Virus record (IMG/VR): IMGVR_UViG_3300037264_004862
Location: 58,825-122,824 of that record
DNA: 64,000 nucleotides
Strand: one strand, 5' to 3'
From: a virus
Part shown: one piece after another, positions 25,201 to 33,126 of the stretch
Position numbering within the stretch: the stretch's first letter is position 1
Layout of the letters: each line of letters begins with the position of its first letter
Position numbers and translations under genes: made by a program
Notes under the pieces: generated by a model
Seen by the model: only the letters and a program-made list of their open reading frames with translations
What the model was told of the DNA's origin: nothing
Databases searched by the model: none

Positions 25201-25728
25201 ATGGCAGATAAATTTTTCGTCGATAAAATTAAGCGCGTTTTCAATGACGAATATTTGAGACGTAATCTCATCAAGTATTTTGTTGATAAAGGGTTTGATA
25301 ATTTCAATAAGAAGCTATACGCGCCGATTGTTCAGGATTTGCCATATTTAGTGCCAGAATTAGTAAATAAGATCGAAGTTGTTCCTTTCGTGAAGGAGTC
25401 CAACCCAGCTACTGGCCAAGTTAATATAGGTTGGAATTTCTTTGTCCTTGGTACTAATCGTATTGATCTTGGAGATTCTCTTCATAATAATATGAATGAG
25501 TTCCATCAAGCTTTGAATGGACCACCACCCAGCGGCGCTTATAATGCCCTGAAAACACCAAAAGAAATCATTGATTTTATTATGTTAGTATTAAAAAATA
25601 GCGCTTCAGGTATGGTTCAACCGCAACCACATGGAATGACGGTAACAATGCCCAACAGGCCAATCAATAGACCTCGTATGGGTCCAACTGCTTCAAGTAG
25701 CTATTACGAGAAGAGTCGCCCAGTCTAA
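25201..25728 (+). CDS. Hypothetical protein
   Basis: 175 residues. N-terminal helices with many Lys/Asn, a central NIGWNFFVLGTNRIDLGDS strand-turn region and a Pro/Met-rich tail (PQPHG ... RPINRPRMGP). No family recognised. Its stop overlaps that of the convergent 65-residue gene (4 nt shared). Confidence 0.65.
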   Translation: MADKFFVDKIKRVFNDEYLRRNLIKYFVDKGFDNFNKKLYAPIVQDLPYLVPELVNKIEVVPFVKESNPATGQVNIGWNFFVLGTNRIDLGDSLHNNMNEFHQALNGPPPSGAYNALKTPKEIIDFIMLVLKNSASGMVQPQPHGMTVTMPNRPINRPRMGPTASSSYYEKSRPV

Positions 25729-25922
25729 AGACCGGCGTCGATATAATAGTTTTCACCACATGCACAGCGGACATTTTGTATTTGTCCTATGCTTGTGTTG
25801 GTAAAAGTAAAGGTAATACCACCACCGATCGCGCCGTGGTATTTCCCACGTATTGAGCATTTGTGAGTTTTGATCCAATCGTTGATTGGCTTTTCGTGCT
25901 CTTCGTCAATGGTGAATACCAT
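25725..25922 (-). CDS. Hypothetical small protein
   Basis: 65 residues. It has a Cys at 23 and RCACGENYYIDAG at the end, which may form a small metal site. A glycine-rich turn (GAIGGGITFTF) suggests a compact beta fold. Its ATG overlaps the TAA of the upstream sigma-like gene. Confidence 0.6.
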   Translation of the reverse strand: MVFTIDEEHEKPINDWIKTHKCSIRGKYHGAIGGGITFTFTNTSIGQIQNVRCACGENYYIDAGL

Positions 25923-27019
25923 TATTTCACCATAATGTCCATTGCCAGACAGTGTAGCTTGATGTTTTCGCGCATTGCATCGATATCCTTAATATCCTTA
26001 TTAAGATAATTAGCAAGATTAGCTCTATGAAGCTTATCAGTCCCAAAACGCTCGATGTAGTCCTGAGGCGTGTCGACGATGAGATCAAATAATCTCTGAG
26101 CATCACCAGAGAGACGTCCACGTAGAAGATCTAGGTTCTCATTGCCACTAGTTGGAGGTTCTATACGGGATAGTGCCTTATGTTCGCAATGGTCGCGATG
26201 GCTGGCTTCAGTTTCGACGCTGGTACTACCGCTGTCCAAGCTAGTGTACTTGGCATAGACCTTTTCGACAATTTGATAACTGATCGTCTGTGGGACCTCA
26301 AGGATAGAAACCACATTTATAGAAGTCCACCCTAAGCTGATTTGAACGCCGTATGATTCGAACTCATGCTTGATTTCTTGGAGTTTTTGAATGGTCTTAA
26401 TAGGTAGAAGACCAGTCTCACAACGAATAACGTTATGCTCCATATCAATGGATTCTAGTTTGTGAGGATAATTCTTGATTGTGTTCAAAGCAGCAGCGAT
26501 CGCTTTGGTGGCGATGTCGGAAGCGTTGCCTTCTTCAGTCCGTGCTTCTTTAATAGAAGGTGGTTTGTTCTCTCTGAGAATTTGACGTAGGTAATTAAAC
26601 ATTACAGACTGAAAAAATTTCTTACGTTTAATTGGATCATTGGCAATTTGTGGTTTGGGGGACCATTTGATGACGAGATTGATATTACAATCTGGGCATT
26701 TCTCCGTTTTAGTCTTTGATGTAACAAAGTGCCTCTCGCACTTTGTGCATTCTCTAGATTCGTGGAATAGCACCATCAGAGCTGCCTTCCAAAAGGTGAT
26801 TTGGCAATCTTGTTTACCGACTTCAATATCCTTATATTCGTTACCGATAGTTCGTCCAAGGGCCATACAAAATTCCATTTTTTGGCCCTGAATGTTTGGG
26901 TCCTCCCAAGCTGTTTTCATTAGGGCATCTACTTCCTTCATCTCATCCTTGGTTAGGAGTTTGGCAGTTTCGTTCATCAATGAACCGCGTAGAAAAAGCC
27001 GCGCAAGTTGGTTGCTCAT
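25922..27019 (-). CDS. Sigma-like protein with inserted zinc ribbon (putative)
   Basis: 365 residues with a good SD (GTGAGG). The N-terminal 150 residues look like a sigma region 2-type helical bundle: QITFWKAALMVLF ... KRKKFFQSVMFNYLRQILRENK. It is split by a zinc ribbon (CTKC ... CPDC, about 94-114). The last 60 residues (SGDAQRLFDLIV ... LHRANLANYL) look like a helix-turn-helix region 4. The middle is unrecognised. It is divergent from the gp55-like gene, so the two may share a control region and compete for host RNA polymerase (inference). It could instead be another DNA-binding regulator. Confidence 0.4.
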   Translation of the reverse strand: MSNQLARLFLRGSLMNETAKLLTKDEMKEVDALMKTAWEDPNIQGQKMEFCMALGRTIGNEYKDIEVGKQDCQITFWKAALMVLFHESRECTKCERHFVTSKTKTEKCPDCNINLVIKWSPKPQIANDPIKRKKFFQSVMFNYLRQILRENKPPSIKEARTEEGNASDIATKAIAAALNTIKNYPHKLESIDMEHNVIRCETGLLPIKTIQKLQEIKHEFESYGVQISLGWTSINVVSILEVPQTISYQIVEKVYAKYTSLDSGSTSVETEASHRDHCEHKALSRIEPPTSGNENLDLLRGRLSGDAQRLFDLIVDTPQDYIERFGTDKLHRANLANYLNKDIKDIDAMRENIKLHCLAMDIMVK

Positions 27020-27067
27020 ATATCCTCACTTTAAGTATTTTAGTTACACAAATTAATAGGAGCTACA

Positions 27068-27445
27068 ATGGTTAAGAAATCGTACGTCGACTCTAAAGCG
27101 CTTGAAAATCATTGGACATCTTGGCTGGACAATAAAGGCGATGAATCGTGGAAAGCTTTGCTTGATGGAATCTATAAAATTTGTTATGGGGTTGCTATCC
27201 ATTTTCATCCTAAAGATGACGATGAACATAATGAACTCGCACATGAGGCTTTTATACTTACTGTAGACAAAATCAAAGATGGAAGGCTGAAATTTACTCC
27301 TGGTAAGGCTCCAGTTTTTAATCTGTTGACTACTACGGTGTTCAGACATCTTTACTCCAAAATGAATAAAGATTCTCGTCGCAAAGTCGTACTTGCCAAT
27401 TTCAAACAAAAGCTTATTGATGATCATGCGTTCGAAACGGAATAA
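27068..27445 (+). CDS. gp55-like: T4 gp55-like late sigma factor
   Basis: 125 residues with TAGGAG upstream. It keeps the sigma region 2 core: an acidic helix (DDDEHNELAHEAFILTVDKI), the FTPGKAPVFNLLTTTVFRHLYS segment and a basic NKDSRRK tail. That matches the small region 2-only late sigmas of T4-like phages, which direct host RNA polymerase to TATAAATA promoters with help from the sliding clamp. Expected to switch on the structural genes to the right. No gp33 homologue was recognised in the window. Confidence 0.7.
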   Translation: MVKKSYVDSKALENHWTSWLDNKGDESWKALLDGIYKICYGVAIHFHPKDDDEHNELAHEAFILTVDKIKDGRLKFTPGKAPVFNLLTTTVFRHLYSKMNKDSRRKVVLANFKQKLIDDHAFETE

Positions 27446-27480
27446 ATCACAGGATAGACCAGCACACAATAATAGCGTAT

Positions 27481-27491
27481 AAATATACTGT
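27481..27491 (+). promoter_or_regulatory. AAATA element directly before a GTG start
   Basis: AAATATACTGT then GTG, spacer 6 nt, within TATAAAATATAC (a near match to TATAAATA). No SD. Same layout as at 25190 and 34616. Confidence 0.4.
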
Positions 27492-28478
27492 GTGGATTAC
27501 CGGGCTCAGAGAAAACCGCCTGTTCAGCGTGTTCATGTAAAAGTACATGCTGTATCTCGGCCACCGATTCCACGAAATGTACAGTCTGTGACTGTGAAAC
27601 CTATTATAATGCTTCCTAAAAGTGCTAGGAAGCATTCAGTACAATCTGTATTTAATCCACCATTGGCGCCCACTTTAATACAAAAGCCTATTGAGGTGCA
27701 AGTACGTCCTCTAATAGCGCCTGTCAGAGAGTTTAAGAAGAAACTTGGTAAGGGGTATATAAACCCTTTGGCCGTTCAACACAATAATTTATTGAAGGAA
27801 TATAAAGATTCAATTGACAGGTTGCGATGTGTTGGTAATACTAAGATTCTGGCTATAGTGGCGTGTGGTCCATCTATATTAGAAGCCGATCTTGAAAAAT
27901 TGAAGGACCAACCTAATATTGACCTTATGTGTATTAACAAGCCTGATAAGAGGCTTTGGCCTACACCATATTGGATGTTCTGTGATCAAAGTCAATTTGC
28001 CCGCAATAAAGACATATGGGAGCATTATGATGGGCAAGTCATTAATGCATCATCTGTTAGAGCTCGACATAGACGCCAAATCCTAATTAAGAGTATATCG
28101 GGACGAGGCTTTTCACGTGATTTAGGTAAAGGATTTTATATTGGCCGCTCATCTACTTATGCCGCTATGCAAGTGGCGCTTTGGATGAATTATAGCAGAA
28201 TATATATATTTGGGGTCGATATGTGTGCGGTGGATGGTAAATTGCATTTTTATGGCAAAAATCCTGATGTCGATGATACAAATCGTATACAGCGTTTTGA
28301 CAGGGAAGCTGAAAGCTATCTCTATGCAGCCACTAATGTATTAAAACCTGAAGATAGAGAACGTTTTGTATTTTGTAGTAGTTTTAATAAATATAATTTT
28401 GTTGATTATTATCGACGCTTGCACCAAAAGAAGGCAGTTGATATAATATTAGAGGAAGCATTAAAGCTTAGGAGATAA
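27492..28478 (+). CDS. Second DUF115/MAF-like protein
   Basis: 328 residues from GTG. The first 100 residues are basic, Pro/Val-rich and probably disordered. The rest is DUF115-like: ILAIVACGPSILEADLEKL, DLMCINKPDKRLWPTPYWMFCD, GRSSTYAAMQVALW and IYIFGVDMCAVDGKLHFYG. It aligns in layout with the C-terminal domain of the 436-residue protein at 16452. Possibly glycosylates another phage or host protein (inference). Confidence 0.6.
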   Translation: MDYRAQRKPPVQRVHVKVHAVSRPPIPRNVQSVTVKPIIMLPKSARKHSVQSVFNPPLAPTLIQKPIEVQVRPLIAPVREFKKKLGKGYINPLAVQHNNLLKEYKDSIDRLRCVGNTKILAIVACGPSILEADLEKLKDQPNIDLMCINKPDKRLWPTPYWMFCDQSQFARNKDIWEHYDGQVINASSVRARHRRQILIKSISGRGFSRDLGKGFYIGRSSTYAAMQVALWMNYSRIYIFGVDMCAVDGKLHFYGKNPDVDDTNRIQRFDREAESYLYAATNVLKPEDRERFVFCSSFNKYNFVDYYRRLHQKKAVDIILEEALKLRR

Positions 28479-28479
28479 T

Positions 28480-28677
28480 ATGACAGATGACAAAGGACAC
28501 AAAGGAGCCAAGCAGGATTTTGGCGCTTCTAAAAAGACCGATAAAGGTGCTCACGGTGGGGGCAACCAATATCATGATATAAAATTGAAATATCCAAAAT
28601 TTGCCTTAGGTGAGGGATTCAAGCATAAGGATAAACCTGGGAAGAGTACTGGTGGTAATAGCATCCCAGAGAAATAA
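28480..28677 (+). CDS. Small Lys/Gly-rich protein
   Basis: 65 residues, about a quarter Lys, plus Gly and His; no hydrophobic core, probably disordered. It has an SD (TAGGAGA) and starts 2 nt after the upstream gene. It could be a nucleic-acid-binding or packaged basic protein, but that rests on composition only. Confidence 0.6.
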   Translation: MTDDKGHKGAKQDFGASKKTDKGAHGGGNQYHDIKLKYPKFALGEGFKHKDKPGKSTGGNSIPEK

Positions 28678-28698
28678 CCATAGCCTGTAAATAAGGCT

Positions 28699-29277
28699 AT
28701 GAAGAATCTATTGCGAGGCACTAGGGTCTACTTAGCTGGTGTTGTCGAGGCAGATCCTATTGGCGCTGTGACTTGGCGTCAAGAAATTACAGACAGGCTT
28801 TCCAAATACGATATACAAATTTATAATCCTCTTGTGAAGCCAGATTGGCTTCCAGAGTATTCTAGAGTAGATGTGCAAGTCTATAAGGACGTTCTGGCTG
28901 GTAAACAGCCTAGAATTGAGATGGATTTGCCAACGGTGTTTGAAGCTAATACTGCTATCCGTAGGATTTGTTTAAGAATGATATCGTCCTGTGATTGGGT
29001 CATTTGCCATATGCCTAAGGTCTTCACTGCGGGTACATGGGAAGAGTTGTATCTTGCAGCACAATTAGAGAAGCCAGTTTTATTTCATCTACCGGATGGG
29101 ATACCTCCAACTTGGGCTCTTCCAATCTTTGCTAATGCCGATACGATGAAAGAGACATATTTTAATAATTGGGATGTTTTGTTCGATCACATCGATAAAC
29201 TAGATAATGGAACTGCTCCAATGGATCCATATAAGTGGTTGTCGGTTTGTTATACTCCAGAATGTTTGGTGAAATAA
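28699..29277 (+). CDS. Nucleoside 2-deoxyribosyltransferase-like protein
   Basis: 192 residues. VYLAGVVEADPIG near the N-terminus, an NP turn, an acidic D-x-P region (EMDLPTVFEANTA), CDWVICHMP and GTWEELYLAA (catalytic Glu position) followed by EKPVLFHLP match the NDT fold. NDTs swap bases on deoxyribosides. With PurZ-like and DeoC-like neighbours this could take part in making or salvaging unusual deoxynucleotides (inference). AAATA lies 5 nt before the ATG. Confidence 0.6.
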   Translation: MKNLLRGTRVYLAGVVEADPIGAVTWRQEITDRLSKYDIQIYNPLVKPDWLPEYSRVDVQVYKDVLAGKQPRIEMDLPTVFEANTAIRRICLRMISSCDWVICHMPKVFTAGTWEELYLAAQLEKPVLFHLPDGIPPTWALPIFANADTMKETYFNNWDVLFDHIDKLDNGTAPMDPYKWLSVCYTPECLVK

Positions 29278-30032
29278 TGTTTACAACTAGATTCGAAATT
29301 AATGTAATTCATCCTAAATCTAATCCAATTGAGGCGGTTGATTTTGCTTCCCGGTATGCTTGTCCTGCGATTGTTACAGTCCCAGAGATGGTTGCTCCTT
29401 TTATAGCTGCTAGGTCTATACGTCGGGCTTTGTTTAAAGTAATCGTTGCAGTTGATCTCCCAAACGGGAATAATTTTGCTATGCAAAAATTGCGCGACTT
29501 GGGACCTGATGCTTTAGCTGCTGATGGATTTGATATTGTAGCGTCCCCTAAAAGGAATGCCAAAGAAGCTTTAAACGAAGTTAAATTACTCACTGACTTC
29601 ATTCGTACCATGAATCCTTTGGCTGATATCAGATGGTCGCTCGGAGCTCTCGATAGGTCTGAAGTTGATTATATAGAACATATTAAGAGTGTGTTAAAAG
29701 TGCCTTGTAATTTTCTGCGTACCGATCATCGTACTTATTATCCTAATATTAAAGTCGATGACCATAAACGGATTGTTGAATCAATCAGAAAATTTATTGG
29801 AGTTCCAATTAAAGTTTCTGGTAATGTCGATATTACTACTTATCGTGCTTTTGAGCATGATAAATCAATTAGGTTCGATGTGACGCTTGATCAGGCTCAG
29901 TCTTTAATAAAAGCGCCACACGAAAACAATAATGAGCAAAAAACGCAAGAAAAATTATCAGAGCAAAAAACGTCCCAACAATCGATTGACGGCGAAAAAG
30001 TCGTCGGCACATTGGGTCAAGATGTCGAGTGA
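29277..30032 (+). CDS. DeoC-like TIM-barrel protein with altered active site
   Basis: 251 residues from ATG 29277, which overlaps the previous TAA. The order of strands fits deoxyribose-phosphate aldolase: AIVTVPEMV, KVIVAVDLPNG, GFDIVAS, IRWSLGALDRSEV, CNFLRTDHR, then IKVSGNVD. The Schiff-base Lys of DeoC (in FxKTSTG) reads Arg here (FLRTDH), while the second Lys (KxSG) is kept. Aldolase activity is therefore doubtful. A hydrophilic C-terminal tail (about 35 residues) overlaps the next gene. Confidence 0.45.
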   Translation: MFTTRFEINVIHPKSNPIEAVDFASRYACPAIVTVPEMVAPFIAARSIRRALFKVIVAVDLPNGNNFAMQKLRDLGPDALAADGFDIVASPKRNAKEALNEVKLLTDFIRTMNPLADIRWSLGALDRSEVDYIEHIKSVLKVPCNFLRTDHRTYYPNIKVDDHKRIVESIRKFIGVPIKVSGNVDITTYRAFEHDKSIRFDVTLDQAQSLIKAPHENNNEQKTQEKLSEQKTSQQSIDGEKVVGTLGQDVE

Positions 30033-30396
30033 TTCTATAACTGATGGGTTTGCTTGTCCTTTTTGCCAAGCAAAAAATTCATTTAAGCCTTCATCGTGGG
30101 ATAAAGTGGGTTATGTTCCTATCATATGTGTGAAATGTTCTAATTTGTTTTGGGCTAGAATACCTAAAGTCGATGCTGAATTAACTGTAGTGAATAGGGT
30201 TCCTGTATTTAAAGTCCAAATTCCTGAATTAGAATTAGATACTTGGGTTATTATCGTAAATAAACAACATGTTAAACATTTGGAGCCGGGACGGATTACT
30301 AAATGTGATCATAAGCATTATCGTGTAGAATTTAACGACGGTGTTCAGATTTGGATGCCTCAGCATTGGGTGGAAAGGTTACCATTTGATCCATAA
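29932..30396 (+). CDS. Zinc-ribbon protein with basic N-terminus
   Basis: 154 residues if started at 29932, in which case its first 30 very basic residues (SKKRKKNYQSKKRP) overlap the preceding gene by about 100 nt. The alternative ATG at 30022 leaves 124 residues. CPFC and CVKC (about 25 residues apart) form a zinc ribbon resembling that of the 132-residue protein at 189-587. The C-terminal 50 residues look like a small beta-barrel (PGRITKCDHKHYRVEF) as in KOW/SH3-like RNA or DNA-binding folds. Possibly a nucleic-acid-binding regulator. Confidence 0.55.
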   Translation: MSKKRKKNYQSKKRPNNRLTAKKSSAHWVKMSSDSITDGFACPFCQAKNSFKPSSWDKVGYVPIICVKCSNLFWARIPKVDAELTVVNRVPVFKVQIPELELDTWVIIVNKQHVKHLEPGRITKCDHKHYRVEFNDGVQIWMPQHWVERLPFDP

Positions 30397-30440
30397 ATAC
30401 ACTGGGTCGATATGTGGATCGGTATTGCCATGGAAATGAA

Positions 30441-31172
30441 ATGATTATAGCAAGCATAGACATTGAGGCGACAGGATTAGAAGAAACCAGTGAAATAGTT
30501 GAGCTTGGGTTAGTGGTTATGGAAACCACTAACCGCATGATTATGGCCATGCATTCTGATTTGTATAAGACTGAAGGGTGGTCTGATGAAGCCGAAGCAA
30601 TTCACCGTATTGATCGAACATCAGCTGATCAAGGTTTAATTACGTCTGACCCTTGGGAGCTAATTGCTCATTATAACCCTGTTGCTATGGTCGCGCATAA
30701 TGCTGAATATGATAAGCGATTAGCTATTCGTAGGTGGCCTAAATTTGGGCAAATTCCATGGATTTGTACACATAGAGATTTGCCCCATGAACGATTTATT
30801 AATAAAGTAAGTTCTAATCGACTCCAACACTTAGCTGTCGATTATGGATTCGATGCTGGTAGAAGGCATCGAGCATTATTCGATGCTTTGCTATGTTGTG
30901 AAATAGCTGCTATGCATGACCTTGAAAGCATATTGAAGACTGTTAATGAACCACGTTTCTCTATAATGGCATGGTTCGAAGGAAGACCTGATTTCAATGA
31001 TAAGGATTTTCAACTTCAGAAGGAGTATCTGAAGAAAGCAGGATTTAAGTGGGATGGAGACAATTGGATTAAGTCTAATGTTGTTGAATCTGTCACACAG
31101 AAGTATATTGCTCTAGCAACAGTGAAACCGCATTGGAAAACGAGAGTCGTTTCAGTCGATAAACAGAACTAA
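30441..31172 (+). CDS. DnaQ-like DEDD 3'-5' exonuclease
   Basis: 243 residues from ATG 30441 (GGAAA upstream; the frame continues up to GTG 30414). ExoI IASIDIEATGL has D7 and E9, ExoII is AHNAEYDKRL, ExoIII is HRALFDALL with His and Asp, giving a complete DEDDh set. The family C polymerase of this phage has no exonuclease domain of its own, so this may be its epsilon-like proofreader (inference). The C-terminal 70 residues contain FKWDGDNWIK, a short beta motif seen in some phage exonucleases. Confidence 0.85.
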   Translation: MIIASIDIEATGLEETSEIVELGLVVMETTNRMIMAMHSDLYKTEGWSDEAEAIHRIDRTSADQGLITSDPWELIAHYNPVAMVAHNAEYDKRLAIRRWPKFGQIPWICTHRDLPHERFINKVSSNRLQHLAVDYGFDAGRRHRALFDALLCCEIAAMHDLESILKTVNEPRFSIMAWFEGRPDFNDKDFQLQKEYLKKAGFKWDGDNWIKSNVVESVTQKYIALATVKPHWKTRVVSVDKQN

Positions 31173-31242
31173 ATGAATTAGAATTTGATATTATTAATCA
31201 TAGAATTGATAAATAATTTTGGTTCGGTACCAAGGAGGAATT

Positions 31243-32364
31243 ATGCAAACGGGTAAATTTAATTGTGTCGTTGATTCTGCTTGGGGCAGCTCTGCGAAGG
31301 GCGCGGCTTCAACTCGCCTTGTTGATATTTATAATGTTGGACATATATCGGCAAATAATTATCCAAATGCTGGCCATACGGCAATTGTGAATGGTGAAAA
31401 GTTTATTGCCAAAGTGCTACCAACAGCTTCAATCTTATCTAAAATTAAAAGCCATAAATTGGGTGTATGGATTGGCCCAAACTCTGGGTTTGACCTAAAA
31501 CAATTTAACTTAGAGCTCCAACAAACCATGTATGGCGCTAAAGATATTAATATCCATGAGCGCGCAACGATTGTAGAAGATCGCCATGTTATGATGGAAA
31601 GACCAGGGGGACTTCAATCAACTGAATACATATCATCAACGATGTCTGGATCCGGTGCTGCTTATACTGAGAAGGCTATGAGACGTCCAGATGTGAAACT
31701 AGCACGTGATGTTTTTAATACACTTAAGCCTTTTGAATTTATCAATAGAGTTCGTGAGAAATTAAATAGTGGTGAGACTTTTTGTCATGAGGTTTCACAA
31801 GGGTTTGCATTATCAGTTAATCATGGCACCCATTATCCTTATTGCACGTTTAGAGACTGTACACCCCAACAGGCAGTAGCAGATTTTGGTATAACACCAC
31901 AGTTAGTTGGTGATATATATCTCAATGTGAGGTCATTCCCAATACGAGTAGGCAATAATTATCGTGACGGTGTCCAGACTGGGTATTCTGGTGATTGTAT
32001 GTCCGATCAAATTGAAATGACATGGGAACAAATTGGCAAAGAAGCTGAAATGCCTGGCCACGAAGTTGCTGTCTTGGCTGAAAAAGAGCGCACTACTGTG
32101 ACTAAGAAGATTAGACGCACGTTTACTATGTCTTGGCAATTATTGCTAGAGTCAGCGATATTTTGTGGTGCCACCAAACAGATATTGAATTTCCCACAAT
32201 ATTTACATTGGTCGGCATATAAAGTACGTGGTGGACGTGAACAGCGTTCTAAACTACACCATAAAGTTAGGGCTTTTATCGATAAAATGGAAGAGGTTGC
32301 TCAAATTCCTGTTGTTATGGTTGGTACTGGCCCCAACCATGAAGACTATATATTTCTTGATTGA
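31243..32364 (+). CDS. purZ-like: PurZ-type adenylosuccinate synthetase-like enzyme
   Basis: 373 residues from ATG 31243, preceded by a very strong AAGGAGGA. The P-loop reads WGSSAKG at 14-20, whereas bacterial PurA has WGDEGKG. The catalytic Asp is Ser, as in phage PurZ. PNAGHT at 41-46 with the catalytic His is kept. Downstream YPYCT-RDCTP, FPIRVGN, MTWEQIG and TTVTKKIRR resemble phage PurZ more than PurA. PurZ joins dGMP and Asp on the way to 2-aminoadenine (Z), which replaces A in some phage genomes. DatZ, MazZ and DpoZ partners are not in the window. Confidence 0.8.
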   Translation: MQTGKFNCVVDSAWGSSAKGAASTRLVDIYNVGHISANNYPNAGHTAIVNGEKFIAKVLPTASILSKIKSHKLGVWIGPNSGFDLKQFNLELQQTMYGAKDINIHERATIVEDRHVMMERPGGLQSTEYISSTMSGSGAAYTEKAMRRPDVKLARDVFNTLKPFEFINRVREKLNSGETFCHEVSQGFALSVNHGTHYPYCTFRDCTPQQAVADFGITPQLVGDIYLNVRSFPIRVGNNYRDGVQTGYSGDCMSDQIEMTWEQIGKEAEMPGHEVAVLAEKERTTVTKKIRRTFTMSWQLLLESAIFCGATKQILNFPQYLHWSAYKVRGGREQRSKLHHKVRAFIDKMEEVAQIPVVMVGTGPNHEDYIFLD

Positions 32365-32368
32365 TTTT

Positions 32369-32773
32369 ATGAAGATGACAGTAGGTACTGGAGTTTATGC
32401 TGATTTCCCAACTATTAATGGAAACATTTATACTAAAGGCCTTATACAAAAGTTCATTAAGAATGACCAGCTTCAGCAATTATTGGCAGATGGCAAAATT
32501 GTAGGCGGAATTATGGATCCGACTTCTTGTAAACCAGTAGGTGACGTCATTACACATCGTGTTCTGAGTGTTGCTCTATACAATGATGAGATTGTAGTTG
32601 AGATTGACGTAATTAATCCAGAACCACTCAAACGCTTGAAATATCCTCAGGCCGCTATAGTTCTATCTAGCCCACAAGCGAGGCGTAATGGCCAAACATA
32701 TACAGAGGAAAGCGATTTCCATCAAGTGAAAGCAGTGCATCTCCGTGAAAGCCCTGTTTTTAAGGGGTCATAA
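32369..32773 (+). CDS. Possible degenerate prohead-protease-like (gp21-fold) protein
   Basis: 134 residues from ATG 32369 (upstream codons overlap the PurZ-like gene). FPTINGNIYTKGLI, VGGIMDP, VITHRVLSVAL and VVEIDVI follow the order of strands in T4 gp21-type prohead proteases (NxNGRxY, GELxHP, ISHxV). The catalytic His region reads GIMDP and no candidate Ser nucleophile is obvious. It may be a non-enzymatic relative or an unrelated small structural protein. Confidence 0.3.
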   Translation: MKMTVGTGVYADFPTINGNIYTKGLIQKFIKNDQLQQLLADGKIVGGIMDPTSCKPVGDVITHRVLSVALYNDEIVVEIDVINPEPLKRLKYPQAAIVLSSPQARRNGQTYTEESDFHQVKAVHLRESPVFKGS

Positions 32774-32979
32774 TGAATATTAATGAGGCTGTGATTAGAA
32801 TACGAAAGGCTGGTACGTCTAATGTCCGTGTTCTTCCTATGGACGATCAGTCTTTTACGGGGCTGCATAGAATCGAAATTCGGGACCAAGGTGCTTGGGT
32901 TATGGTTGTTGAAGGCCTTGAGAAAAATATGGCTGAAAACTTAGTACAGCAAGCTATCAAAAAGGTTATCTTAGGATAG
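32773..32979 (+). CDS. Hypothetical small protein
   Basis: 68 residues, alternating short strands and a C-terminal helix (MAENLVQQAIKKVI). No family. Its ATG overlaps the previous TAA (TAATG). Confidence 0.6.
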   Translation: MNINEAVIRIRKAGTSNVRVLPMDDQSFTGLHRIEIRDQGAWVMVVEGLEKNMAENLVQQAIKKVILG

Positions 32980-33126
32980 TATGCCACGTCAAATGTTATC
33001 ATAGTTAACATATTCACATAGTTTAATAATATTACTCCAAGCAAATCTACAATGAGGGTAGAAAAAACTCATGGTGGGTTTCCCTCAGGCAATTTTCACA
33101 ACAGTGCCGCGAGGAGGTGTTTAACA
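32980..33126 (+). promoter_or_regulatory. Leader region of a separately expressed gene
   Basis: 147 bp without a gene, long for this compact genome. It is AT-rich to about 33050, then more GC-rich, ending in GAGGAGGTG, a near-perfect ribosome site. CCTCAGGC (33082 onward) can pair in part with GCCGCGAGG next to the SD, so the site may be structured. A promoter is expected here but no consensus box is certain. Confidence 0.4.

Noticed and set aside
31243-32364. Ordinary PurA for ATP synthesis
   Set aside because: The catalytic Asp of the GDEGKG loop is Ser and the downstream motifs follow the phage PurZ pattern.
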